DNA from: Amycolatopsis suaedae
GTDB taxonomy: Bacteria > Actinomycetota > Actinomycetes > Mycobacteriales > Pseudonocardiaceae
Length of the DNA: 64,000 nucleotides
Direction of reading: 5' to 3'
Assembly: GCF_004214935.1 (NCBI RefSeq)
Contig: NZ_SFCC01000011.1
Span: 186,001-250,000, forward strand
Numbering within the stretch: the first letter of the stretch is position 1; each line of letters opens with the position of its first letter. The position numbers and the translations under genes are program-made. Below the pieces are notes generated by a model, which was given only the letters and a program-made list of their open reading frames with translations, was not told the origin of the DNA and searched no databases. This document shows, piece by piece, positions 17,289 through 25,644 of the stretch.

Positions 17289-17783
17289 TTACCAGCCGCC
17301 ACGGTGGTGCTCGGCGGGTGGCCAGTCTTCCTCCCGCGGCCACTCCGGCGTCGCGCCGGGATCGTCGACGGCCTGCGGCACACCCGGTTCGGCGTACTCG
17401 TCGGGCCAGTCGACCGTGCCGGTGTGCTCGGCCACGGGCTCGTCCGGGTCCTCGGCGGGGAAGGTGGCGACGGGCTCGGCCGGCTCGTGACCGTTGTCGT
17501 CCCAGCCGGCCGCACTCGCCGCGGGGAACAGCTGGGTGTGTTCCTCGGCGGACATCGGATGGTCGGCCGGCGCCTCGTCGTAGTCCTCGTCGTGCTCCGG
17601 GTACGCCTCCAGCGCGACGGCACCGCCCGCGGCGAGTGCCGGAGCGGCTGCCTCGTCCCGCTCCCGTTCCAGTTCGGCGACGCGTCCGCGGTGGATCCGG
17701 GTCAGTAGCAGGCCGGTCAGCCCGCAGCCGAGCGCGAACGCCACCAGCAGCCAGATCCAGATCTCTCCGAGCAACCACAGCAT
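17289..17783 (-). CDS. Single-pass membrane protein with acidic tail
   Basis: A 164-residue protein with one N-terminal transmembrane helix (residues 2-28, WLLGEIWIWLLVAFALGCG). A short basic and glutamate-rich linker follows (RIHRGRVAELERER), then a long acidic, proline-rich disordered tail. It lies 20 bases downstream of the OmpA-like gene and is likely co-transcribed with it. No enzymatic motif is visible. A scaffold or partner role for the OmpA-like protein is inferred from adjacency only. Confidence 0.75.
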   Translation of the reverse strand: MLWLLGEIWIWLLVAFALGCGLTGLLLTRIHRGRVAELERERDEAAAPALAAGGAVALEAYPEHDEDYDEAPADHPMSAEEHTQLFPAASAAGWDDNGHEPAEPVATFPAEDPDEPVAEHTGTVDWPDEYAEPGVPQAVDDPGATPEWPREEDWPPAEHHRGGW

Positions 17784-17803
17784 GGAAATCCCTCCCCCGG
17801 TCT

Positions 17804-18490
17804 CTAGCGGACCGTGACCTCGACCCTGCGGTCGTCCCCCGCGCCCGGCTTCGGCCGGGTGTCGCCGAACCCGACGGCGGTGACCCGTTCCCGGTCCACA
17901 CCGCCCTCCACCAGGAGCCTCGCCACCGCGTCGGCACGTTCCTGGGACAGCCTGCGAGCGGTCTCCTCGTCACCCGGAGTGCGTGCGACGTGGCCGCCGA
18001 CCTCCACCGCGGTGCCTTCCGGCGCGGCGATGACCAGCTCGGCGACCTTTGCCGCGGTGCGCCTGCCCTCGGCGGTCGGTTCGGCGGTGTCCGGGACGAA
18101 CGCGATCGGATCCGCGGCGAGCAGCCGGTCGATCTCCGCCTGCAGCGCGGCTTTGGGGTCGTCGGTACCGGCACTGGCCGGTGTACCGGCGGCGACGGCG
18201 GCGGTGTCCACCTGGACCACCCGCACACCCTCCACCGCCCGCACGGCGCTGCTCGCCTTCTCGGCGAGATCGGCGGGGACGCCGGTGATCCGGCCGTCCC
18301 TGCCCTCGAAACTGACGGAGGCGCCCTGCACGCCGGCCGACGACAGGGCAGCGCGCGACCGGTCGGCCAGATCGGACTCGATCCGGCCGCCCTGCCACCA
18401 GCCGGCCGCGCCGGCGAGCGCGCCGGTCACCACCAACGCGACCGGCACGAGCACCCAGACGCCTCGGCGCGAAACTGCCATGCCCAGCAC
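17804..18490 (-). CDS. BON plus OmpA-domain envelope protein (ArfA-like)
   Basis: A 228-residue exported protein. One N-terminal hydrophobic segment (residues 13-31) is followed by a BON-like domain (about 35-95, ALSSAGVQGASVSFEGRDG). The C-terminal OmpA/MotB peptidoglycan-binding domain (about 115-228) has EVGGHVARTPGDEETARRLSQERADAV and a VTAVGFGDTRP signature. The order matches mycobacterial ArfA (OmpATb). The start is GTG 18490 or the in-frame ATG 18481; neither has a strong ribosome site. It sits 18 bases after the EspG gene, so it may belong to the ESX-cassette transcript. I expect it to be anchored in the membrane and bind the cell wall. Confidence 0.85.
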   Translation of the reverse strand: MLGMAVSRRGVWVLVPVALVVTGALAGAAGWWQGGRIESDLADRSRAALSSAGVQGASVSFEGRDGRITGVPADLAEKASSAVRAVEGVRVVQVDTAAVAAGTPASAGTDDPKAALQAEIDRLLAADPIAFVPDTAEPTAEGRRTAAKVAELVIAAPEGTAVEVGGHVARTPGDEETARRLSQERADAVARLLVEGGVDRERVTAVGFGDTRPKPGAGDDRRVEVTVR

Positions 18491-18508
18491 TGTAAGCGAA
18501 GGCGCTGG

Positions 18509-19231
18509 TCAGCGCCTTCGTAGTGTGGTCTCGGTCGCTTGCAGCTCCTTGACCAGCAGCTCGGGCGTACCGGGCACGCAGATCACCTGGTCCTGCCCGT
18601 CGGTGTAGGTCAGCACCCTGCCCTGGCCCGCGATGTCGACAAGGGTCATCGGCGAGCTGCGCTTGGCCCGGTTCGGGCTGCCGTCCGGAAGCGCGACGTA
18701 CACGGTGTGCAGCCCGGTGCGCTTGGCCCGCATCAGCCGGTCCAGTTGCTCCCCGGCGCCGGAACCCAGTGCCTGCTTCGGCACGGTCATCCGGGGGACG
18801 GGAGCGCCGGGTACCCGCGGCAGCAGGTCGACCAGGCCCTGTGCCAGCGCCTCCGGCCGGACCCTGTCGATGCGGATGTGGGCATCGTCGCGGAACAGGC
18901 GAACGGCCCGGCCGTCGGCGTCCGCCGCGGTCAGGATGGCCGCCGAACGGCCGGTCTCGACCTGGCCGACCCAGGCGTAGAACTCCCGCTCGGCCCTCGC
19001 AGCGACAGCGAGCAGGTCCCGGAACGGCTTGGTCACCGCGCCGCCGCGGGCCAGTCCGGCCCGGTTGAGGCCGTCGACGACCTTGCCCTCCAGCTCACGC
19101 AGGGTGTCCGCGTCGGCCCAGTTCTCCTCGGTCGCCAGCGCCGGGTGCACCGGGCCGAAGCCCTGCCACTTCCAGGCGTAGGTGAACGCCGTGAGCGGCA
19201 GCGTGATCGGCTGCTCCTGCGTGACGGTCAT
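18509..19231 (-). CDS. EspG-family ESX chaperone
   Basis: A 240-residue EspG-like protein. EspG is the cytosolic chaperone that binds the helical tip of PE/PPE-type substrates and keeps them soluble for type VII (ESX) secretion. Recognisable features are the N-terminal FTYAWKWQGFGPVHPAL, the middle REFYAWVGQ segment and the C-terminal VLTYTDGQDQVICVPGTPELL. Its start overlaps the stop of the PPE-like gene by 4 bases (ATGA), which fits a chaperone made together with its client. No ESX core gene is present in the window. Confidence 0.85.
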   Translation of the reverse strand: MTVTQEQPITLPLTAFTYAWKWQGFGPVHPALATEENWADADTLRELEGKVVDGLNRAGLARGGAVTKPFRDLLAVAARAEREFYAWVGQVETGRSAAILTAADADGRAVRLFRDDAHIRIDRVRPEALAQGLVDLLPRVPGAPVPRMTVPKQALGSGAGEQLDRLMRAKRTGLHTVYVALPDGSPNRAKRSSPMTLVDIAGQGRVLTYTDGQDQVICVPGTPELLVKELQATETTLRRR

Positions 19232-20556
19232 TCGCCGATCACCGGCGGCGCCGTGCGTTCATCCGTGCCGAAGATCTCGTCCGGGTCGCTTTCCTGGAGG
19301 AACGAGGCGCGCTGGTGCTCGCTGTCCTCGCCGCCCTGGCCACCCTGACCGGCGCCGCCCATGCCACCGCCGCCCATGCCGCCGGGACCACGCGAACCCG
19401 CGCCCTGACCGGCGCCACCCGGCCCGCCGGACCCCGGGCCGCCTGGCCCGCCGGGACCACCCGGCCCGCCCGCACCGGACATTCCGCCCGCGCCGGGCAT
19501 ACCCGCGCCACCACCGGGCATGCCGATGCCGCCGCGCATGCCGGCTCCGCTGCCGGACGGCATTCCGCCACCGGGCCCGAACCGGCCGGCACCGAAGTCG
19601 CCGCCACCGCCGCCACCGCGTGGACCGAAGCCGGGCGGCATCCCGCCGGGACCGCGCCCACCGGGGCCACCGCCGGGCATGCGGCCGGGGCCGCGCCCAC
19701 CCGGATCGCCAGGGCCGCGGCCACCCGGCCCGGGACCGGGCATGCCGGGTCCGGGACCCCACGGGCCAGGCCCGGGCCCGGGGCCCGGCTGCCCGGGAAG
19801 CGGGCTGACGACCGGCGGGGGCGGGGGCGGGGTGGACGGCATGCCGGTGAACCCGGCGGCTGTCGTCCCGTCGTCGCCGGAACCCGGCATGCGGGTGTTC
19901 GGCTTCTTCTTGCCGTCACCGGGCATCCGCGGGTCGCGCCCGTCCTTGCCCTTCTTGGGCGGCTCGACCTTGAAGTCCGAGTTGGAGTAGCCGGGGACCT
20001 GGCCGTAGTCCTGGCCCATCTGGACCTTGTTGCCGTCGCTGGTCTGGACGTAGCGGCTGTAGGTCTCGCTGTTGCCCTGAACGGTCTGCTTGCGCTGGTT
20101 GATCGCGTCCTCGGTGTCGGTGTCCCACGGCGTGATGGAGTCCCACGCGTTCTTCTCCGGAGCGTCGTTGGACACCGGCTTCAGCGTGTTCTTCATGCCG
20201 TGGAAGCTCTCGATCTGGTTCTGCACGACCAGCGAGTTCGTCCCGAGCGTCTGTGAGGCGGACTGGGCGACGGTGGCCAGCGGCTGGATCCGGGCCCGCG
20301 CCGCCTCACTGGAGCCGCCCGTCCAGGCCGCCTCCAGCTTCGTGACCAGGTTGCGGGCGCCCCGCTCGATCGCCCGCTGCTCGTCGGACTGCTCCCTGCC
20401 GACCTGCTGTGCCTTCTGCAGGCTGGTGGTGTCGCCGCGCTGGATCATCTCGTACAGATCGCCGGGCTTGATCAGCTTGCCCTCGGCCTCGAGCTTCTTG
20501 ATGTACTCGTCGAGGCCCTTCCAGACGTCACCGAGACTGCCGAACAGCCATCCCAT
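19228..20556 (-). CDS. PPE/WXG-like ESX substrate with a Gly/Pro/Met-rich tail
   Basis: A 442-residue protein. Residues 1-175 are helical and contain the W-x-G turn (EAAWTGGSSEAA) expected of PPE/WXG substrates. From about residue 205 the protein becomes very low in complexity: proline first (TPPPPPPVV), then about 190 residues of Gly/Pro/Met/Arg repeats of the PGPGMPG and GGRGPGG type. It closes with a charged end (EHQRASFLQESDPDEIFG). It starts at ATG 20556, overlapping the lipoprotein gene's stop by one base, and is followed by its likely chaperone EspG. I expect secretion or surface display. The tail composition could mediate cell-wall binding or assembly. Confidence 0.8.
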   Translation of the reverse strand: MGWLFGSLGDVWKGLDEYIKKLEAEGKLIKPGDLYEMIQRGDTTSLQKAQQVGREQSDEQRAIERGARNLVTKLEAAWTGGSSEAARARIQPLATVAQSASQTLGTNSLVVQNQIESFHGMKNTLKPVSNDAPEKNAWDSITPWDTDTEDAINQRKQTVQGNSETYSRYVQTSDGNKVQMGQDYGQVPGYSNSDFKVEPPKKGKDGRDPRMPGDGKKKPNTRMPGSGDDGTTAAGFTGMPSTPPPPPPVVSPLPGQPGPGPGPGPWGPGPGMPGPGPGGRGPGDPGGRGPGRMPGGGPGGRGPGGMPPGFGPRGGGGGGDFGAGRFGPGGGMPSGSGAGMRGGIGMPGGGAGMPGAGGMSGAGGPGGPGGPGGPGSGGPGGAGQGAGSRGPGGMGGGGMGGAGQGGQGGEDSEHQRASFLQESDPDEIFGTDERTAPPVIGE

Positions 20557-21191
20557 CAGGCACCCCCGGACAGTCCGGCGACTGCCTTCTCCGCCACCTG
20601 CTTGATCGCTTCGCAGGCCTGGGCTTTACCCCGCTGGTTCTCGCCGAGCAGGACACCGACGTTGATCGCCTTGGTGTCGGAGATGCCGACCGCCATGTTG
20701 CAGCCGTACCAGTCGTCGGACAGCGACTTGTCGCGGTAGGCGACCGCCGGGAAGCCGCCGATCTGTGTCTCGTTCCAGACCCCCGAGGACGGCTTGGCGC
20801 GTTCGTACACAGAACTCAGCCCCTCGTCACCGTTGACGAACTGGACGTTCATCTTGGCGCTGGTGCTGTTCTCCCACTCGCAGCCCTTACCCACGTCGTC
20901 GTTGAGTGGAGCGCTCTTAGCGGATTCGCCGAGCAGTTCCTGGACGCCCGCGGGGTCGATCGTGGTGCACGGGTCGCGGTCGAGCACGGTATCCGCGAGC
21001 GGGTTGGGCACCTTCGGGGCGCCATTACGCGGTAGCCCCTGCGTGCCACCGGCGGCGTCCGAACTCGGGGCGGCGGAACTCGTTCCTGGCGCCGGCGTGG
21101 TCGCCTGGCCACTCGACTTGTCGTTGCCGCAGCCGGCGAGGAGCATCGCTCCCGCGGCGAGTACCAGAACCGTCTTGCCGGGGAGCTTCAT
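20556..21191 (-). CDS. DUF3558 lipoprotein
   Basis: A 211-residue exported lipoprotein. The signal peptide ends in a lipobox (AMLLAGC, Cys about 20), followed by a Ser/Thr/Pro/Ala linker. The DUF3558 domain has its conserved disulfide pattern: DPCTTIDPAGVQELLGE, GKGCEWEN and WYGCNMAVGI. ATG 21191 overlaps the upstream stop by 4 bases. DUF3558 lipoproteins are common beside ESX-type genes in Pseudonocardiaceae; their role is unknown. The protein is expected to be tethered to the outer face of the membrane. Confidence 0.88.
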   Translation of the reverse strand: MKLPGKTVLVLAAGAMLLAGCGNDKSSGQATTPAPGTSSAAPSSDAAGGTQGLPRNGAPKVPNPLADTVLDRDPCTTIDPAGVQELLGESAKSAPLNDDVGKGCEWENSTSAKMNVQFVNGDEGLSSVYERAKPSSGVWNETQIGGFPAVAYRDKSLSDDWYGCNMAVGISDTKAINVGVLLGENQRGKAQACEAIKQVAEKAVAGLSGGA

Positions 21192-21610
21192 CCGAGGGTG
21201 CCCGCCTTCTTCGCCACGTCCGCGTTGTTCTCGTCCTGCTCGGTTGTGATGCCGAGGGCCTTCTTGAGGTTCCCGATCAAGCCGCCCAGGTACTTCGACT
21301 GCAGCTGGAGATGCCCGAGGTAGAAGTTGCCGGTGCTCAGCGCCGCCTCCGTGTACCGAACACTGGCCGGGTCCTGGGCAGGCGGCTTGACCAGCTTCAG
21401 GGCGTCGGCACGGTACAGCTGTTCGTCGATGAGGTCGCGCAGGGTGGTGGCCTCCTTGAGCACGGCCTCCATCTCGCTCTTGCTCATGGAGAACTTGCCG
21501 TTCGCCCCGGCGCCGCTCGCGCCGCCCCCCGGCATCTGTCCCGCGGCGTCGTTGATCTCCCACGGCACGACGTCCCACCAGCTGCTGTCGGGCTGCTGCC
21601 ACGTGGACAC
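21188..21610 (-). CDS. Small helical protein, candidate ESX partner
   Basis: A 140-residue protein, mostly helical after a glycine-rich linker (residues 30-45). It starts at GTG 21610, which has an ideal GGGGAGG 7 bases upstream. A longer reading from 21646 lacks a ribosome site. Helices span roughly 48-75 (MSKSEMEAVLKEATTLRDLI) and 95-125 (YLGHLQLQSKYLGGL), a helix-turn-helix layout compatible with a WXG100/PE-type partner, though no clear W-x-G is present. It heads a four-gene unit with 1-4 base overlaps. Its being the heterodimer partner of the PPE-like protein is an inference. Confidence 0.7.
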   Translation of the reverse strand: MSTWQQPDSSWWDVVPWEINDAAGQMPGGGASGAGANGKFSMSKSEMEAVLKEATTLRDLIDEQLYRADALKLVKPPAQDPASVRYTEAALSTGNFYLGHLQLQSKYLGGLIGNLKKALGITTEQDENNADVAKKAGTLG

Positions 21611-21699
21611 CCGGCTACCTCCCCAGTAGATCCCACTGCTCACTCGCAGCCTGAGGGTAGCCCAGTCCGTTACCACGTGTGGGCGAAACCCGCCAGCTC

Positions 21700-22485
21700 T
21701 CAGCGGACGTTCGCGCCCTGGTCGGAGCGCAGCGGCGTCAGCTCGGGACGCTTCGGACGCAGGCCGTCGCCCATGGACTCCCCGCGCAGGTGCCTGCCGA
21801 TCCACGGCAGCAGGTGCGTCCGCGTCCACTCCAGGTCCGAGCGGCGCAGGCCGAGCCAGGTGGTCGGGTCGGCCTCCGGCCAGGGTTCGCGCCAGTCCGC
21901 CTCGGTCGTCACTTCCAAGACCTCGGCGGTACGCAACGCGATCCGCCGGTGACCCTCCGGTGTGAAGTGCAGCCGGTCGTCGCTCCACGCCCGCGGGTCG
22001 TGCAGGACGTGCATGGACCACAGGTCGACGACCCTGGTGCCGTGCCGGTTGGCGATCGACCAGAGCAGCGCGTTGTAGTAGCCGACCTTGCCGCGCAGCC
22101 GGTTCATCACCGACATCCGCTTGGTGTCCGGTCCGGTGAAGATCAGCACCTCGATGCCGGCCGCGCGCAGCTGCGCGACGCCCTCCTCCAGCTTGTCGGC
22201 GAGTGCGTCGAGGTCCACGCCGGGCACGACGAGGTCGTTGCCGCCCGCACAGATGGTCACCAGATCGGGCCGGAACTCCAGGGCCAGCGGGATCTGCTCG
22301 TCGATGATCTCGGCCATCAGCTTGCCCCGCAGCGCGGTGTTGGCGTACCGGAAGTCCGGCCTGCCCGCGGCGAGGATTTCGGCCAGCCGGTCGGCCCAGC
22401 CGCGGAAGCTGCCGTCCGGCAGCTGGTCGTTCAGACCCTCGGTGAAGCTGTCACCCACAGCGACGAAGCTGTTGAACCTGCTCAC
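21700..22485 (-). CDS. SGNH/GDSL-family hydrolase
   Basis: A 261-residue esterase/lipase-type hydrolase. Block I is VAVGDSFTEGL (nucleophile Ser13), block III is CAGGNDLVV, and block V is SDDRLHFTPEGH, which carries the Asp/His of the triad. There is no signal peptide, so it is cytosolic. GTG 22485 follows a GGAGGGAGAG sequence. The C-terminal part (ADPTTWLGLRRSDLEWTRTH) is shared by actinobacterial members. The physiological ester is unknown. It is probably monocistronic, 90 bases upstream of the ESX-like unit. Confidence 0.9.
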   Translation of the reverse strand: MSRFNSFVAVGDSFTEGLNDQLPDGSFRGWADRLAEILAAGRPDFRYANTALRGKLMAEIIDEQIPLALEFRPDLVTICAGGNDLVVPGVDLDALADKLEEGVAQLRAAGIEVLIFTGPDTKRMSVMNRLRGKVGYYNALLWSIANRHGTRVVDLWSMHVLHDPRAWSDDRLHFTPEGHRRIALRTAEVLEVTTEADWREPWPEADPTTWLGLRRSDLEWTRTHLLPWIGRHLRGESMGDGLRPKRPELTPLRSDQGANVR

Positions 22486-22738
22486 GTCCCGCTCTCCCTC
22501 CGGTCCATCCCCAGTAAAGTCCCGACCGACGCCGCGAACTCCCCACTTAAGCCCGCAACGCAGGTACGCCCCCGAATATGCCCCTCTGTGTTCGACCTAC
22601 GCCACCGTCGGTTTGGTTTGACGTCATAGTTTCGTACGTTTATCGCTATCCTCGCATCCGCATTACTGCGTGTTGTGACCGTCGTCCCACCCCGGCCCGG
22701 GGCGAGACCGGAAGGTACTTTTCCGGCAGGCTGTCGGT

Positions 22739-23380
22739 GTGACCGAACCCGCGCGTGAATCGCTCGCTCAGGTGCTGGGCGGCCGCCGGGGTGCGCTGGA
22801 CGCCAGCCTGCCGCCGGCGGCCTTCGTCGCCGGCTGGCTGATCGCGGACCGCTCGATCGAGTGGGGTGTCGGCGCCGCGCTGGCGGTGGCCGTCGTAGTC
22901 GGTGTCTTCCGCCTGGTGCGCGGGGAGAAGGCGCGGGCGGTCGTGGTGAGCATCGCCGCGGTGGCCGGCGGGGCGTTCATCGCGCTGCGCACCGGGCGGG
23001 CCGAGGACTTCTTCGTGATCCGGCTGTTGTCCAATGTGGCTAGTGCGCTGGCCTGGGCGGCGAGCATCGTGATCCGCTGGCCGCTGCTCGGCGTCGTGGT
23101 GGGCACGCTGCTCGGGCAGAAGACCCGCTGGCGGCGCGACCCCGACCTGCTGCGGGCCTACTCGCGGGCCAGCTGGGTGTGGGTGCTCGGCCAGTACACG
23201 CTGCGGGTGGTGGTCTTCGGCCTGCTCTGGTGGACCGGCCAGGTCACCGCACTCGGTATCGCCAGCACGGTGCTCACCTGGCCACTGGTGGCGGCGACGG
23301 TGGCCGGGAGCGGGTGGGTGCTCTTCCGCGCCCTGCCTGCCGACCACCCGGGTCTGCGCCACCCCGTACCCCGGACATGA
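22739..23380 (+). CDS. DUF3159 family membrane protein
   Basis: A 213-residue polytopic protein with about five or six hydrophobic segments. The N-terminus LGGRRGALDASLPPAAFVAGWLI and the RWPLLGVVVGTLLGQKTRWRRDPDLLRAYSRAS region are the DUF3159 hallmarks. GTG 22739 starts the reading frame. The function is unknown; family members are conserved across actinobacteria. A hairpin follows the stop codon, so it is monocistronic. Confidence 0.85.
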   Translation: MTEPARESLAQVLGGRRGALDASLPPAAFVAGWLIADRSIEWGVGAALAVAVVVGVFRLVRGEKARAVVVSIAAVAGGAFIALRTGRAEDFFVIRLLSNVASALAWAASIVIRWPLLGVVVGTLLGQKTRWRRDPDLLRAYSRASWVWVLGQYTLRVVVFGLLWWTGQVTALGIASTVLTWPLVAATVAGSGWVLFRALPADHPGLRHPVPRT

Positions 23381-23381
23381 G

Positions 23382-23417
23382 GCGGCCCCCGGCGAGGGGG
23401 GAGGGTCCGGGGGCCGC
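23382..23417. terminator. Bidirectional terminator hairpin
   Basis: A perfect 11-bp GC inverted repeat (23382-23392 with 23407-23417) and a 14-base loop. It lies between the convergent DUF3159 and kinase genes. Confidence 0.75.
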
Positions 23418-23425
23418 TGTCTACG

Positions 23426-24427
23426 TTACTCGTAAGAACCACTCTGAGTCGACGACCAGTTTTTCGGGCGCGCCGTGTCGGCGCCGAACGCGTCCACCGC
23501 GGCGAGCCACGCGGCGCCGAGAACGCCGTCCGCACTGGACAGAACATCCAGGCCGGAAAGGGCCGCCCGGACCCGTGCTCCGACCGGGCTGGATTCGCCC
23601 AGCACGCTGCCGACCAGCACAACCGGTGTGCTTTCGTCCGGTTCGCGAATGGCCTTCGCGTTCGCCGCGAGAAGTCCCGCCGCGCGGGACACGATGTCCT
23701 CCGCCGCGTCCTCCCCGGCTTCGTACGCGTCACTCACCAACGGCGCGAAACGAGCCAGCCGGATGGGCGATTCGAAGTTGCACGCTGTGATAAGCCGCCG
23801 GGAGACGGTCAGCCGGTCGGTTGTGGACAGTGCCGCGAGCGCCGCCTCGTCGGCCAGGTTCAGTGACTCCCGCAGCACGGCCGCCGGGAGGCCGGTCAGC
23901 GGGTGGTCCCTGCCGAGTGCCGCCAGCGTCGCGCGGACGGCCTCCCTGCCGATCCAGAACGCCGAGCCCTCGTCGCCGAGCAGCCAGCCGTAACCGCCGG
24001 ACGTCGACACCAGCCGCCGGTCGCGGATGCGCCCGGCGATCGAACCGGTGCCCGCGACCAGGACGGTCCCGTCGGGCTCGGAGGTGGCCGACGCGAACGC
24101 GGCCTCCGCATCGGTCACCATCCGCACCCGCGTGCCCAGCTCCAGCGGCGCGTACGCGGACTCGAACACCTCCGCGACCGCCGGGTCGGTCAGCTTGCTC
24201 ACCCCGGCCATGCCGACGACACACGCCCGCACCGCACCCGGGTCGGCCCCCTCCAGCGCGGCCTGGATGGCCTCGGCGATCCGGCCGGCCGCCACCTCGG
24301 GCGTGTGCGCGTTCGGGTTCGCGCCGCCGGACCGGCCGACGCCGAGCACGTCACCGGTCCGGTCGACCAGCAACGCCCGCGTCGACGTCCCGCCGGCGTC
24401 CACCCCGACGACCAACTCCTCGGCCAC
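23426..24427 (-). CDS. BadF/BadG-type ATPase, N-acetylglucosamine kinase-like
   Basis: A 333-residue sugar kinase of the ASKHA fold. The phosphate-1 motif is VGVDAGGTSTRALLVD at residues 5-20. VLVAGTGSIAG is phosphate-2, and GWLLGDEGSAFWIGREAV is typical of eukaryote-like GlcNAc kinases. GTG 24427 follows GGGAGGCAG. It lies 48 bases downstream of an SIS-domain gene and is co-directional. Together with the DasR-type site upstream this points to phosphorylation of an amino sugar, most likely N-acetylglucosamine. Substrate specificity is inferred from motif and context. Confidence 0.85.
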   Translation of the reverse strand: MAEELVVGVDAGGTSTRALLVDRTGDVLGVGRSGGANPNAHTPEVAAGRIAEAIQAALEGADPGAVRACVVGMAGVSKLTDPAVAEVFESAYAPLELGTRVRMVTDAEAAFASATSEPDGTVLVAGTGSIAGRIRDRRLVSTSGGYGWLLGDEGSAFWIGREAVRATLAALGRDHPLTGLPAAVLRESLNLADEAALAALSTTDRLTVSRRLITACNFESPIRLARFAPLVSDAYEAGEDAAEDIVSRAAGLLAANAKAIREPDESTPVVLVGSVLGESSPVGARVRAALSGLDVLSSADGVLGAAWLAAVDAFGADTARPKNWSSTQSGSYE

Positions 24428-24475
24428 GCTGCCTCCCTCTCCGCCTGTTGTGTCGCGGACAGCGTGCCAGAAGCG

Positions 24476-25525
24476 TTATCGAGTCTTCGTGACCTTGTTC
24501 AGGCCCCGCGGGTTGTCCGGGTCGACGCCCCTGGCCAGCGACAGTCCCAGTGCCACCCGCTGCGCGGGCAGGATCTCCAGGATCGGTGACAACTCCTCGG
24601 CCGTCTCCGGCAGTGCGATGCGCACGTCGGCGGGAACGTCGGCGGCGGCCGAGCCGACGGCCACCACGTCGGCGCCCCGCGAGCTGACGGCGTCGAGCAC
24701 GTCACCCATGGCGCCACCGCCCTTGCCGCGGCTGGTCACCGCGAGCACCGCGGTCTCCTCGTCGATGGCGGCGACCGGGCCGTGCAGCAGGTCGGCGCCG
24801 CTGTAGGCACGCGCGGCCAGGTAGCTGGTCTCGGCGAGCTTCAGCGCCGACTCCAGCGCCGTCGCGTAGGAGTAGCCACGGCCCGCGGTGATGACCCGGT
24901 TGACGAACCGGTAGCGGTCCACCGCGCGCTGCACGCTGTCCACGGAACCGTCCAGCGCCTGCTGGGCCAGCTCGCCGATGCCCTCGGCGTCGGCGCCCTT
25001 GCCACCGCGGACGGCGTCGATCAGCAGGTAGAGCGACAGCAGGGTGGCCGAGTAGGTCTTCGTCGCCGCGACGGCCTTCTCGGTGCCCGCGCCGATGTCG
25101 ACGGCCAGCTCGGCCGCGCCGTGCAGCGGCGAGGACGGGGTGTTGCTGACCGCGACCGTCAGCGCGCCCCGCTCCCTGGCCGACGCGGTGAACTCGACGA
25201 GGTCCGGCGACCCGCCGCTCTGGCTGACGGTGATCAGCAGGACGTCCCGCAGGTCGGGCTGGGCGCCGTAGAGGGTCACGGTCGAGGGCGAGACGAGGCC
25301 GGCCGGCAGCCCGAGAAGTACCTCGATCAGGTACTTCGCGTACAGCGCCGCGTGGTCGCTGGAGCCCCTGGCCGCGAGCAGTGCGAACCTCGGCGGGCGC
25401 TTGGCGATGGCGTCGGCCACCCCGGCGATGTCGGACCGGCGGTCGAGCAGGCCGGCCAGCACGGCGGGCTGCTCGGCGATTTCGGCGGCCATGTGGACGC
25501 CCGGACGGTCACCCTGACTGGTCAT
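24476..25525 (-). CDS. Double-SIS protein, GlmS-like amino-sugar isomerase/deaminase
   Basis: A 349-residue protein of two SIS (sugar isomerase) domains without the glutaminase half of GlmS. Sugar-phosphate motifs are LLAARGSSDHAALYAKY and ITVSQSGGSPDLVEF in the first domain. The second has ITAGRGYSYATALESALKL and the C-terminal LARGVDPDNPRGLNKVT, with the usual catalytic lysine region. Such proteins act as glucosamine-6-phosphate deaminases (NagB-II) or related isomerases. ATG 25525 has AGGGAG 5 bases upstream. A dre box lies in its promoter region. With the downstream kinase it forms an amino-sugar operon. Confidence 0.85.
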   Translation of the reverse strand: MTSQGDRPGVHMAAEIAEQPAVLAGLLDRRSDIAGVADAIAKRPPRFALLAARGSSDHAALYAKYLIEVLLGLPAGLVSPSTVTLYGAQPDLRDVLLITVSQSGGSPDLVEFTASARERGALTVAVSNTPSSPLHGAAELAVDIGAGTEKAVAATKTYSATLLSLYLLIDAVRGGKGADAEGIGELAQQALDGSVDSVQRAVDRYRFVNRVITAGRGYSYATALESALKLAETSYLAARAYSGADLLHGPVAAIDEETAVLAVTSRGKGGGAMGDVLDAVSSRGADVVAVGSAAADVPADVRIALPETAEELSPILEILPAQRVALGLSLARGVDPDNPRGLNKVTKTR

Positions 25526-25539
25526 CAACTCTCCCTCGT

Positions 25540-25555
25540 TAAGGTCTAGACCAAT
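25540..25555. promoter_or_regulatory. DasR-responsive element (dre)
   Basis: The core GGTCTAGACC (25543-25552) is a perfect 10-bp palindrome with A/T-rich flanks. It matches the dre consensus of Streptomyces DasR (TGGTCTAGACCA). It lies 15 bases before the SIS gene and 90 bases before the GntR gene, so it can govern both. Glucosamine-6-phosphate lifts DasR repression in known systems. Confidence 0.85.
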
Positions 25556-25644
25556 GGTATCCCGGTCGCCTATTTGCGGGTAAGGGTACTTTCACGTCGG
25601 AGGAGTGGAGTCGCGTCGGAGCGCTGAAGGGCAAGGAGTTGGTC

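Noticed and set aside
15892..18228. A single 778-codon minus-strand gene through four annotated genes
   Set aside because: Only the last 294 codons look like protein. The first part is an out-of-frame reading of the OmpA-like, membrane and DUF6932-like genes.
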